A stretch of DNA of 15,854 nt from Atopobiaceae bacterium UBA7016 (GCA_002449555.1 DJXA01000116.1:1-15854); one strand, 5' to 3'. Shown: positions 1 through 6,323, counted from the stretch's first letter. Notes: generated by a model from the sequence alone, not told the origin. Translations and numbers: made by a program.

Positions 1-76
1 CGTCCACCAGATGCCTCAGCCCGCCATGCGCGAGCAACGCGTCCATGATGCGCGCCTTGCCTTGGTCGAAGTCCAC
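1..76 (-). CDS. PucR/CdaR-like regulator, N-terminus only (runs off the left edge)
   Basis: Only the first 25 codons are inside the window. The reading starts at a GTG (74-76) preceded by the strong Shine-Dalgarno sequence GGGGAGG. The segment RIMDALLAHGGLRHLVD resembles the start of the remnant at 1776-2000 (LAMFDALLSGRGLQGLVD) and the central part of the two full regulators in this window, just before their GAF-like sensor region. It is therefore probably the start of a shorter transcription regulator of the same group, lacking the extra N-terminal domain that begins MKLNA. Its promoter region contains a perfect 17-bp interrupted palindrome at 108-124. The assignment rests on a short segment, so the family is probable and the length unknown. 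Confidence 0.55.
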   Translation of the reverse strand, partial: MDFDQGKARIMDALLAHGGLRHLVD

Positions 77-107
77 CGTGCCTCCCCTGCCCGTACGACA
101 CCTTTCA

Positions 108-124
108 TTGTGAACTTATCACAA
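108..124. promoter_or_regulatory. Operator-like palindrome
   Basis: TTGTGA and TCACAA form a perfect inverted repeat separated by ACTTA, about 32 bases upstream of the GTG start at 76. The position fits an operator overlapping the promoter of the left-edge regulator. It resembles a CRP/FNR-type half-site pair, but the spacer is 5 bases rather than the 6 of the CRP consensus, so the cognate protein is not assigned. Confidence 0.4.
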
Positions 125-150
125 ATGTGGGACGCGGACTTGGGGCACGC

Positions 151-189
151 GCCGCTGGGACGCGCGCCCGGAGCACGTGTCCCAGCGGC
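151..189 (-). terminator. Probable terminator hairpin after the ATC-hydrolase-like gene
   Basis: A stem of about 14 base pairs (GCCGCTGGGACGCG at 151-164 against CGTGTCCCAGCGGC at 176-189, one G-T mismatch) lies 7 bases beyond the stop codon of the minus-strand gene ending at 196. There is no clear U-run after it, so it could be a weak intrinsic or factor-assisted terminator, or a 3'-end stabilising structure. The GGGAC...GTGTCCC ends resemble the palindromes near 14.7 and 15.8 kb. Confidence 0.5.
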
Positions 190-195
190 GTGGCG

Positions 196-867
196 CTATC
201 GCACGCGGATGAACGCGTCGTGGCAGAGGCTGCCGGGCTCGGTGGACGAGAGGCTGTCCGAGAGCGAGCCGTCCTCGCGTCGCTCCCCCACGCCGCCGTA
301 CCGCACGAAGCGCACGTGGCGCCGAAGGGCGTCCCACGAACGGTGGTCATGGTCGCAGAAGAGCTGGATGGCCTCGGGGTAGCCTTGCTCGCGGCAGATG
401 TCGTAGTAGAGGCACGTGTAGCAGCGGTACTCGAAGGCCTCCGCGTCGTCGCGGACGACCTCGCTGGCCCAGCAGATGCCCTTGGGGCCGGCGAGGTCGT
501 CCCGCACGTTCTTGACCACAAGCTCGAAGCCATTGGGCAGCAGGTCAACCGTGTTCCAAAGCCACGCGGAGAAGCTCCGCAGAGGCTGCGCGAGATAGTC
601 GTAGCACGCGATACCCTCCTCGACGGAAAGCCCGCGCTCGCGCGCCATCGCGTAGGCCGTCAGGCCGGAGAGGCAGTTGAGGTAGCTGGAGAAGCGGCCG
701 TTGTCGGGGCCGAAGTCGGCTGCGTCCATCGCGGAGGCGAAGCGCCGCCGGTACTCGTTGCGAAGGACCATGGCCTCCTCGTGCGACAGGCCGCGACTCT
801 GCCACCAGCGCTGCAGGCGCTTGCCATAGTGGTTGCCCAGCATCCGTACCAGCCGCGCGTTGTCCAT
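196..867 (-). CDS. L-2-amino-thiazoline-4-carboxylic acid (ATC) hydrolase-like protein
   Basis: A 223-residue soluble protein. Residues 147-176 carry the pattern I associate with the ATC hydrolase family (Pfam ATC_hydrolase): a cysteine-tyrosine stretch (CYTCLYYDICREQGYPE) followed by LFCDHDHRSWDAL and HVRFVR. The named family member opens the thiazoline ring on the route to L-cysteine, but most homologues have unknown substrates, so the reaction is not claimed. Many members end in a Gly-rich segment followed by Cys-Asp-Phe; here that place reads GGVGERREDGSLSDS, so this cysteine is missing. The start at 867 is chosen over an in-frame ATG at 903 because GAGAGGGGC sits at the right distance upstream. 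Single gene with hairpin 151-189 downstream and a 74-bp inverted repeat upstream. Confidence 0.75.
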   Translation of the reverse strand: MDNARLVRMLGNHYGKRLQRWWQSRGLSHEEAMVLRNEYRRRFASAMDAADFGPDNGRFSSYLNCLSGLTAYAMARERGLSVEEGIACYDYLAQPLRSFSAWLWNTVDLLPNGFELVVKNVRDDLAGPKGICWASEVVRDDAEAFEYRCYTCLYYDICREQGYPEAIQLFCDHDHRSWDALRRHVRFVRYGGVGERREDGSLSDSLSSTEPGSLCHDAFIRVR

Positions 868-909
868 GAGCCTGCCCCTCTCGCAAGTGTTAGCTTTATT
901 CAACTACAG

Positions 910-983
910 AACTGTACCCTTTAGCGCAACTATTCGGATCCGAGAAATAGAAGGCCGAATAATCACGCCAAAGGGTACAGTTT
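910..983. repeat. 74-bp imperfect inverted repeat (REP/MITE-like element)
   Basis: Two arms of about 28 bases face each other: one begins AACTGTACCCTTT (910) and ends TATTCGG (937); the other begins CCGAATAATC (955) and ends AAAGGGTACAGTTT (983). They differ at about five positions. The left arm recurs at 1756-1783 with 26 of 28 bases identical. The element occupies the intergenic space between the stop of the 1036-1677 gene and the start of the 196-867 gene, so it could act as a terminator or a small repeated mobile element. No coding potential is seen. Confidence 0.65.
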
Positions 984-1035
984 CGTGCAGGCGAGACAAG
1001 GGTTGCGAGCCCGTGCCGCGCGTCCGCCTCGCAGG

Positions 1036-1677
1036 CTATAGCTTGAGCACGACCTCTATGCCATCGTCAACGAGGCTTGCGAAGGTCTTGCCGTCATCGG
1101 CGGAGCCGGCCACGGTACCGTAGTGCTCCGGGATGGCGACGGCGGGCCTCAGGGCATTGACGAAGGCCGCCGCCTCGCGCGCGTCCATGGTGTACGTGCC
1201 GCCCACGGGTACCAGCGCCACGTCGCAGGCAATCTCGCGGTTCTCGGGCAGGTCGTCGGTGTCGCCCGCCACATAGACGCGCACGCCGTCGATCACCACG
1301 ACATAGCCCATCCATGCCTCGTCCTCAGGATGGAAGCGCTTGGCGATGTTGTACGCGGGAACGGTCTCGATCTCGACGCCAGGCAACGGCGTAGCATGCT
1401 CGTTCGGGACGAGGAACGCGGCGGCCTCGCTCGTAAAGCCCGCCTTGATGAAGGTCCCCATTGCCGTTGCGGGAAGCACGAACACCGTGTGCGGAGTCCT
1501 CACGCGCGCGATGTCATCAGGCGAGAAGTGGTCGAAGTGCGCATGCGTGATCAGGATCATGTCCGCGTCATGGGACTCCGTCTCAAAACCGTACGGGTCA
1601 ACGTAGATGACCGTTCCCCGCTTGGTCTCAAGACGAATGGAGCTGTGGGTATTGATGCTGATGAAGCTGGTGTCCAT
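1036..1677 (-). CDS. UlaG-like metal-dependent hydrolase (metallo-beta-lactamase fold)
   Basis: A 213-residue cytoplasmic protein with the metal-binding pattern of the metallo-beta-lactamase superfamily: THAHFDH at residues 44-50 (H45, H47, D49, H50), GDT at 138-140 as the bridging aspartate region, and PEHYGT at 183-188 as the last histidine site. The length and the short strand-rich start (VIYVDPYG) fit the compact UlaG-like/YtnP-like group (Lactamase_B_2 type), which acts on lactones and phosphodiesters among others; the substrate here is unknown. The start at 1677 is chosen over the in-frame ATG at 1833 because GGGAGG lies just upstream of 1677 and the extra N-terminal sequence has no family match and would run through the 1756-1783 repeat. 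The gene stands alone, flanked by two copies of the same 28-bp repeat. Confidence 0.85.
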   Translation of the reverse strand: MDTSFISINTHSSIRLETKRGTVIYVDPYGFETESHDADMILITHAHFDHFSPDDIARVRTPHTVFVLPATAMGTFIKAGFTSEAAAFLVPNEHATPLPGVEIETVPAYNIAKRFHPEDEAWMGYVVVIDGVRVYVAGDTDDLPENREIACDVALVPVGGTYTMDAREAAAFVNALRPAVAIPEHYGTVAGSADDGKTFASLVDDGIEVVLKL

Positions 1678-1715
1678 GTGCTGCCTCCCGACCGTGTCCG
1701 TTCGCAATGCACCAC

Positions 1716-1724
1716 AGTATCGCA
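1716..1724 (-). promoter_or_regulatory. Possible extended -10 promoter element for the metallo-hydrolase gene
   Basis: On the minus strand TGCGATACT matches an extended -10 box (TG, one base, then GATACT) 39 bases upstream of the ATG at 1677. No convincing -35 box is seen. Proposed from pattern only. Confidence 0.25.
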
Positions 1725-1755
1725 GACCGCGTAGGCCGTGTCCCCAAGCACTCAA

Positions 1756-1783
1756 AACTGTACCCTTTACGGCAACTATTCGG
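1756..1783. repeat. 28-bp repeat copy matching the arm at 910-937
   Basis: The stretch beginning AACTGTACCCTTTACGG and ending ACTATTCGG is a direct copy of the arm at 910-937 with two differences. Unlike the copy at 910-983, the opposite arm is mostly missing; only a short hairpin TTCGG-CCCC-CCGAA (1779-1792) follows. The stop codon of the remnant ORF 1776-2000 lies inside this repeat. Confidence 0.65.
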
Positions 1784-2000
1784 CCCCCCGAAACGAATCG
1801 TTGGTCTCGAATTCTCGGGCATTCGCCGTCCATTCGGGATCATCCGCAAGCTCCGAGCTCATGGCGACCATGGCAAGGTCCATGTCGGTGACGGCGACGG
1901 GGTTGCCAAACACCTCTGCCGCGGCATCCACAAGGCCCTGCAATCCCCTGCCCGAAAGCAGCGCATCGAACATGGCAAGACGCCTCTCGGCGATACCCAT
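1776..2000 (-). pseudogene. N-terminal remnant of a PucR/CdaR-like regulator
   Basis: A 74-codon reading frame with an intact start: GAGAGGGGAG sits upstream of the ATG at 2000. Its product (LAMFDALLSGRGLQGLVD, then AAEVFGNPVAVTDMDLAMVAM) matches the region before and into the GAF-like sensor of the regulators at 6367-7905 and 12701-14230 (for example DVFGNPLSVIDAQFSFLGQ). It also matches the truncated gene at the left edge. Everything downstream, including the DNA-binding C-terminus, is absent, and the stop codon is supplied by the repeat at 1756-1783. It lies 63 bases after the SDR gene 2064-2912 on the same strand. I interpret it as a decayed regulator; a small retained sensor fragment is less likely but possible, because start and ribosome site are intact. 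Confidence 0.65.
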
Positions 2001-2063
2001 GGCAGCTCCCCTCTCGTTTGCGCTCGGATTGTAGACGTGGCGAATGCCCCGCCCGTTCGAAGC

Positions 2064-2912
2064 CTAGATCTGCTTCACGCGCTGCATGGCGATGGTACCG
2101 CCATCAGCGAGGACGTCAACTCCCGTCACGTAGCCCGCAAGCGGCGAGCAGAGGAACTCGATGAATCCGGCAACCTCGACCGGCCTCCCCCAGCGTCCGA
2201 GCGGCGTGAGGTCCATCTGCGCCTCCGCCATGTCGGGTTGGTTGTCGATGAGGAGCTGGTGCATGGGCGTGAGGTAGCTGCCGGGGCTGAACGACAGGAT
2301 GCGCACGCCTGCTTCCGCGAAGCGCACGGTGTTCATGCGGGCGAACTCGCAGACGAAGCGCTTGGTGAGGGCGTAGGCCTGCCCCGCGCGGAAGAACTCG
2401 TCATCCTCGTCGGCATCCTCCTCCTTCTCGCCCACGATATCGAGGAGCGCCTCGAAGAACCCCGCCTCGTTCCAGCGCCCATAGGCCTTGTACCAGTCCT
2501 CGGGCGGGTCGAGCGTCCACGCCGCGGAGGAGCCGAACACGATCATCACTCCGCCCTCCGCGATCTTGCCGTGGAAGGCCTCGACCATGTTGACGGTGCC
2601 AAGCGCGTTCACGGAGATGATCTTCTCGGCAGGCGCGCCAGCGGGCGAGAGCCCCGCCGTGTGGATGACCGTGTCGACGACTCCCAGCTCCGCAGCCTGC
2701 GCGGCGAGCGCGTTTACCTGTGCGCGGTCGCTCACGTCCACGACAAGTCCCTCGGCCTCGATGCCCAGCTTCGCAAGCACCACCTTCTCTGCATCCAGGC
2801 GCTCAGTGGAGATGTCCGCCAGCAGCATCGTGTGGTCCTTGCCCAAGCGCAGGCTGATGGCATGCCCCATGCCGCCGCAACCGCCCGTGAGAACGCAGAT
2901 CCTCTTGTCCAT
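2064..2912 (-). CDS. Short-chain dehydrogenase/reductase with long insert before the catalytic Tyr
   Basis: A 282-residue NAD(P)-dependent oxidoreductase of the classical SDR fold. It shows TGGCGGMG at residues 9-16 (cofactor loop), an Asp at the end of the second strand (LLADI, about residue 33) suggesting NAD(H), HTAG near 84-87, VNALGT near 101-106, FGSSAA with catalytic Ser 128/129, and YALTK with Tyr180 and Lys184. Ser and Tyr are separated by about 50 residues instead of the usual dozen or so; the insert contains an acidic stretch (GEKEEDADEDDE) and probably shapes the substrate pocket. Such inserts are known from the 3-alpha-hydroxysteroid dehydrogenase/coniferyl-alcohol dehydrogenase-type SDRs. 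The start at 2912 is preferred to 2933 because GGGAGAGG precedes it. It follows the SDR 2926-3768 by 13 bases, so the two are co-transcribed. Confidence 0.88.
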   Translation of the reverse strand: MDKRICVLTGGCGGMGHAISLRLGKDHTMLLADISTERLDAEKVVLAKLGIEAEGLVVDVSDRAQVNALAAQAAELGVVDTVIHTAGLSPAGAPAEKIISVNALGTVNMVEAFHGKIAEGGVMIVFGSSAAWTLDPPEDWYKAYGRWNEAGFFEALLDIVGEKEEDADEDDEFFRAGQAYALTKRFVCEFARMNTVRFAEAGVRILSFSPGSYLTPMHQLLIDNQPDMAEAQMDLTPLGRWGRPVEVAGFIEFLCSPLAGYVTGVDVLADGGTIAMQRVKQI

Positions 2913-2925
2913 AACGCACCTCTCC

Positions 2926-3768
2926 CTAGTCAACCAACAGGTTCATCTCTTCAACGCTCGCGCAGCCGTAGTCGATGTAGACGATCTGGCCGCTCATATA
3001 GCTGAAGAGCTTTGATCCAATGGCCACCATCGGCCAGCCCATCTCCTCGGGAGTGGCGTATCTCCCATTCCAACCATCGATGTAGAGCCCCTCGATCACC
3101 GCACGGCCATGCTCGGCGTCCCCGTCGATCTGCCGCTCGAACGCTTCGGTAAGGCCAGTCTTCGTAAGTCCGGGTGAGATGACGTTCAAGCGTATCTTCC
3201 GATCGATGTAGAGCGGATCCTGTACGCGGCTCATCACATACGCATGCTGGCATTCCTTTGAGAAAACGTAGCCGTAGTCCCGATAGTCGGGATTAGCGTT
3301 GTACCAGTCAACCGCTTCATCCCACGATGAGAGATCTGCGACTTCGAGGCATTTCTCGACATCGTCGCGCCAGAACTTGCCGCCGTTCGACGAGATGAAC
3401 GTGACCGAACCCCAGTCGGCGATGCGCGGCAGCAGGCTCTCGGCAAGGTACTTGAAGCTCCAGAAGTTGGTAAGCTGTACCTCGAGCGCGTTTCCGCCGC
3501 CGAATTCGTCAGCAGTTCCATGGCAGAGGAAGAGCGCATCGATGTGGTCGGGCGCCGCGGCGATGAGCTTGTCGCAACCCTCCTTGGTGGAAAGATCGCA
3601 GGCTACGGTCGCCGCAACCTCCAGGTCGAGCGGGCGTCGGTGCGTGGTCGCCGTCACGTGCGCGCCGAGATTGACGAGCAATTCCGCGGCAGCATGGCCC
3701 ATACCCGAGCCCGTTCCGGTCACCACCACGTTCTTGCCCGCGAATCCAAAGAGGTCGTTGAGTTCCAT
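2926..3768 (-). CDS. SDR resembling coniferyl-alcohol / 3-alpha-hydroxysteroid dehydrogenases
   Basis: A 280-residue SDR. Motifs: TGTGSGMG at residues 17-24, ACDLST at 56-61, HIDALFLCHG at 75-84, FISSNGG with catalytic Ser near 126/127, a 40-residue insert containing FWRDD and W150/W155, then YVFSK (Tyr167, Lys171) and RLNVISPGLTKTGL. The run from the DLS through IDALF to the long Trp-rich insert is the arrangement I know from proteins annotated as coniferyl-alcohol dehydrogenase or 3-alpha-hydroxysteroid dehydrogenase. This suggests a cyclic alcohol or ketone substrate, without proving it. The segment after strand two reads TTHRR with no Asp, so cofactor preference is uncertain. AAGGAG lies six bases before the ATG at 3768; the ATG at 3774 overlaps that site and is less likely. 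Probably one operon with 2064-2912 and the upstream methyltransferase. Confidence 0.87.
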   Translation of the reverse strand: MELNDLFGFAGKNVVVTGTGSGMGHAAAELLVNLGAHVTATTHRRPLDLEVAATVACDLSTKEGCDKLIAAAPDHIDALFLCHGTADEFGGGNALEVQLTNFWSFKYLAESLLPRIADWGSVTFISSNGGKFWRDDVEKCLEVADLSSWDEAVDWYNANPDYRDYGYVFSKECQHAYVMSRVQDPLYIDRKIRLNVISPGLTKTGLTEAFERQIDGDAEHGRAVIEGLYIDGWNGRYATPEEMGWPMVAIGSKLFSYMSGQIVYIDYGCASVEEMNLLVD

Positions 3769-3804
3769 ATGCATCTCCTTTCGCCAGCATGACTATCATC
3801 GAAA

Positions 3805-3855
3805 GGCCGCCCCACGCCTACCCGCGCAACAAGCGGGAATCGACGCGGGGCGGCC
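3805..3855 (-). terminator. Long two-part hairpin between methyltransferase and SDR genes
   Basis: GGCCGCCCC (3805-3813) pairs with GGGGCGGCC (3847-3855), enclosing a second stem CCCGC (3821-3825) / GCGGG (3833-3837). On the minus strand it is followed by TTTCGATG, a weak U-run. It lies between the stop at 3879 and the SDR start at 3768, so it may end or attenuate transcription within the module, or protect the upstream message. Sequence shows the structure; the role is inferred. Confidence 0.5.
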
Positions 3856-3878
3856 GAGCACATTGCAGGGTGCGAAAG

Positions 3879-4895
3879 CTATGCGAGCCAGTTACGCTCG
3901 CAGATCACGGCCTCGGATCCATGGATGTCGATGGTGTCGCCAACCTTGAGCTTGCCTGCGTCTGCAAGGATGTAACCGCAATTGATGTCCTTCACGTAGG
4001 AGTAGACCATCTTGGACACGCGGCCGATTTCCTCGCCGTCAAGGTAGACAGCCTCACCGGGACCGCCGTACTGCTTGGCCTGGATGAAGGGGTCGTCATC
4101 GGCAACCGTGAATCCGAGCATCTCGCGCGCGGGGCCTGCCTCGCGCACCTTCTCGAGCGCCGCCTTGCCCACGAAGTCCTTGTCCCAGTTGATGTTGGCG
4201 GCCAAGCCGACTTCGAAGGGGTTGGCGTGGCGCAGGTCGCGCATGTAGTAGAAGCCCGCCTCGGTGGGAAGCGTCCATGCCATGACCTGGAACTCGGTCA
4301 CCTGGCGGCCTCCTGCCTTGTCGCACGCCTCGCGGATCTTCTCCTCAACAGCATCGGTGTCGGACTCCGCGCAATAGACCTCGTAGCCCAGCTTCTCGCC
4401 GGTGAAGCCGCCGCGGTTGATGATGACGTCCATGCCGTCGATCGAGTTCTCGCTGTGCTGGAAGAAGCGAAGCCCGTCAACCGGCTCGGCGCAGATGCCA
4501 TTCAGCACGTCCTTGGAGAGCGGGCCCTGCACGGCGAACATGTGCCAGTCATCGCTCACCTCGTAGTAGTCCACATCGAAGTCGCCCTGGTGCGCATAGA
4601 ACCAGTCATCCATGTAGCTGGGGAACAGCGTGGAAATCCAGAAATGGTCGTCGAATCGCATGACCACGACGTCATCGATGATCTCGCCGTTCTCGTCGAG
4701 CATGGTGGTGTAGCGGTCGCGGCCGGGCTTGAGCGTTGCGATGTTGTTGGGGAAGACGTAATCGAGGAACGCCTCCGCATCATCACCCTCGACCTGCATA
4801 AGCTGGTGGGTGAAGAGGTACCAGCCCACGTTCTCGCGCACCGCCATATGCTCGGAGCGCTTCATGTCGTCGTACTTGAAGATGTTTCGATACAT
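3879..4895 (-). CDS. GcvT-like folate-dependent methyltransferase (aminomethyltransferase/demethylase family), module A
   Basis: A 338-residue cytoplasmic protein of the GcvT/DmdA/LigM family, which moves one-carbon groups onto tetrahydrofolate. Visible family marks: TTMLDENGEIIDD (residues 63-75), whose last aspartates match the folate-contacting Asp of GcvT; FAVQGP (120-125); and RGGFTGEKLGYEVY (161-174), the family's TGE-GYE motif with one extra Lys. A C-terminal barrel region (about 250-338) follows. GcvT of the glycine cleavage system is longer and would sit with gcvH/gcvP, which are absent here, so a dedicated demethylase is more likely. The start at 4895 has GGGGAGG upstream. The gene begins 17 bases after the stop of 4913-6148 and its product is paralogous to 10183-11178. 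The methyl donor is not identifiable from sequence. Confidence 0.85.
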   Translation of the reverse strand: MYRNIFKYDDMKRSEHMAVRENVGWYLFTHQLMQVEGDDAEAFLDYVFPNNIATLKPGRDRYTTMLDENGEIIDDVVVMRFDDHFWISTLFPSYMDDWFYAHQGDFDVDYYEVSDDWHMFAVQGPLSKDVLNGICAEPVDGLRFFQHSENSIDGMDVIINRGGFTGEKLGYEVYCAESDTDAVEEKIREACDKAGGRQVTEFQVMAWTLPTEAGFYYMRDLRHANPFEVGLAANINWDKDFVGKAALEKVREAGPAREMLGFTVADDDPFIQAKQYGGPGEAVYLDGEEIGRVSKMVYSYVKDINCGYILADAGKLKVGDTIDIHGSEAVICERNWLA

Positions 4896-4912
4896 GGTCT
4901 ACCTCCCCTTCC

Positions 4913-6148
4913 CTAGCAGAACTTGTCGATCTTCTTGGCGATGCACACACGGATGGTCTTCTCGGCAGACCCCTCCTCGAAGACGAACCACTGCGGGCTC
5001 ACGAGCGTCTTCACCATGCCGTTCCAGTAGGCCACGTGGCACGGCGTCTGCATCCAGCCGTTGGAGATCTCGAGGCCTTTGCGGTCGATGACGAGGATGA
5101 CCTCGTCCTTGTTGAACGCCTCGACCTCGTAGGAGCACATGAGCGCCTGGAGCATCATCTCGATGTGCCCACCCATGATGCGGCCGTCCCACGGCGCCTC
5201 CACGGGCACGCCCAGCCACTCGCGTGCCGCGAGGCGCGCATAAGGCTCGCCGAACGCCGCCTTGCCGGCAGCCTCGAGGACGCACTTGAGCACGTGCATG
5301 ACGGTCTTCTCCTCAAGCCTGCCCTCGTCGATGGCGCGGGTGAGCGTGGGGAAGAAGTAGAGGCACGCGGAGGTGGCGAACTGCACCATGGCCGCCATCT
5401 CGGAGCTCTCCTCCAAGTTGGTGCCGTTGGCGAACTTGAAGCCGCATTCCTCACGGAAGACCATGGGGTCCTCGACGCACTCCTCCTCAGGCGTGCACTT
5501 GATCTGGTCCGCCGTGGCGATGGGGCCGAAGCTCTGCCAGAGCGCATGCTCGGGCATGGGGTACTTCTCGCGGTTCTCGGCCACGATGCGGCAATGACGG
5601 TCACCGCATCCGCGCGCCTCGACCATGGCATAGTCGAGCGTGGGCCCCTGGCGATGGCGCTCCGCGGAGCCGCGGGCCTGCGACTGCAGCGACATCGTAG
5701 TCGCGCGGCAAAGCTCGCTGCCGATGATGTCCCACGGGCAGGCGTCGAGCTCCTTCTCGCAGCGGTATGTGCCGAAGTCCTGCACGCGACCGGGCATGAG
5801 CATGCCGTCGTCACCCTCGTCGCCAATGAGCGCGCCAACGAATTCGCCGCACATGAATGGATGCATGTTGAGCAGGTACTCCTGGGTAACGCCGTACTTC
5901 TGGCTGGTAGCGTACATGCGGTCGAAAGCAGCCTGGCAGATAGTCTGCGCGCGGTCCTCGTACTCGGGGATGAGGATGCGAATGCCCTGGAGGATCGCGG
6001 CCCCGAACACCGCCTCGTAACGCGTTATATAGCGCATGGCGTCCCTGAACCCGTACATCCTCTCCCACGGCGACTTGATGGCCGCATAGTTCGGCAGCTT
6101 GGTCGCGCCGGAATCCTTCGGGAGACGTTGGTCGATCTTCTTCGTCAT
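4913..6148 (-). CDS. Cysteine-motif protein of unknown function paired with GcvT-like enzyme, module A
   Basis: A 411-residue protein with no signal peptide or clear membrane segment. The N-terminal half is helical and ends in two cysteine clusters, ACPWDIIGSELC (residues 136-147) and EARGCGDRHCRIVAE (177-191). The C-terminal half repeats the general layout and ends with YWNGMVKTLVSPQWFVF and a final KKID. The Gly-Cys-Gly-Asp-x-His-Cys segment recalls the cysteine motif ending V4R (4-vinyl reductase) and ATC-hydrolase-like domains, so it may be a small-molecule or metal-binding domain, possibly duplicated. It is paralogous to 11196-12425, sharing both motifs and the C-terminal LVSPxW. The start at 6148 is chosen because the preceding in-frame ATG (6268) lies inside the candidate operator, and GGAAGGG precedes 6148. 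First gene of the minus-strand operon, divergent from the regulator at 6367. I do not recognise a characterised member. Confidence 0.75.
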   Translation of the reverse strand: MTKKIDQRLPKDSGATKLPNYAAIKSPWERMYGFRDAMRYITRYEAVFGAAILQGIRILIPEYEDRAQTICQAAFDRMYATSQKYGVTQEYLLNMHPFMCGEFVGALIGDEGDDGMLMPGRVQDFGTYRCEKELDACPWDIIGSELCRATTMSLQSQARGSAERHRQGPTLDYAMVEARGCGDRHCRIVAENREKYPMPEHALWQSFGPIATADQIKCTPEEECVEDPMVFREECGFKFANGTNLEESSEMAAMVQFATSACLYFFPTLTRAIDEGRLEEKTVMHVLKCVLEAAGKAAFGEPYARLAAREWLGVPVEAPWDGRIMGGHIEMMLQALMCSYEVEAFNKDEVILVIDRKGLEISNGWMQTPCHVAYWNGMVKTLVSPQWFVFEEGSAEKTIRVCIAKKIDKFC

Positions 6149-6179
6149 AGCCCATCCCTTCCTTTTGCCTGAGGATCGC

Positions 6180-6198
6180 GAAACAATGAGAAACAACG
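6180..6198. promoter_or_regulatory. Tandem GAAACAA repeats in the divergent promoter region of module A
   Basis: GAAACAATGA is followed directly by GAAACAACG, forming a 10-base-period tandem repeat one helical turn apart, 32 bases upstream of the ATG at 6148. It could be a regulator or polymerase contact site in the leader. It has no counterpart I can see in module B. Confidence 0.25.
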
Positions 6199-6266
6199 CT
6201 TCGAATCTCATGCTACGGAGGGTGGACCAATCGAATAATCCGTAAATGCTAGGCTTCTGTCGCTTC

Positions 6267-6289
6267 AAATCCTACAAAGTAACGGTCGG
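6267..6289. promoter_or_regulatory. Candidate operator shared with 9252-9274
   Basis: A 23-base stretch beginning AAATCCTACA and ending ACGGTCGG matches 9252-9274 at 19 of 23 positions. It lies between the divergent genes at 6148 (minus) and 6367 (plus). A related CCTACAAA core occurs on the minus strand at 12549-12558 in the module B regulator region. A site for one of the PucR-like regulators encoded next to it is the simplest reading. Confidence 0.45.
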
Positions 6290-6323
6290 CGATTTGGGAG
6301 CTATTCCACTTGAAACCCAATGG

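Noticed and set aside
108..124. Classical CRP site
   Set aside because: Spacer is 5 bases rather than 6 between TGTGA and TCACA, so kept only as a generic operator candidate.
1707..3005. Long plus-strand open frame (432 codons) opposite the SDR genes
   Set aside because: Low-complexity, His/Arg/Glu-rich translation with no family motif, no ribosome site, and fully antisense to an SDR with intact catalytic residues; a GC-bias shadow.
3879..4895. Glycine-cleavage aminomethyltransferase (gcvT) proper
   Set aside because: No gcvH, gcvP or lpd nearby, two diverged copies linked to SDRs and regulators; a dedicated demethylase-type role is more likely.
3789..6172. Long plus-strand frames opposite the methyltransferase and cysteine-motif genes
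   Set aside because: They mirror well-supported minus-strand genes, are rich in Val-Ala-His-Leu, and have no plausible starts.
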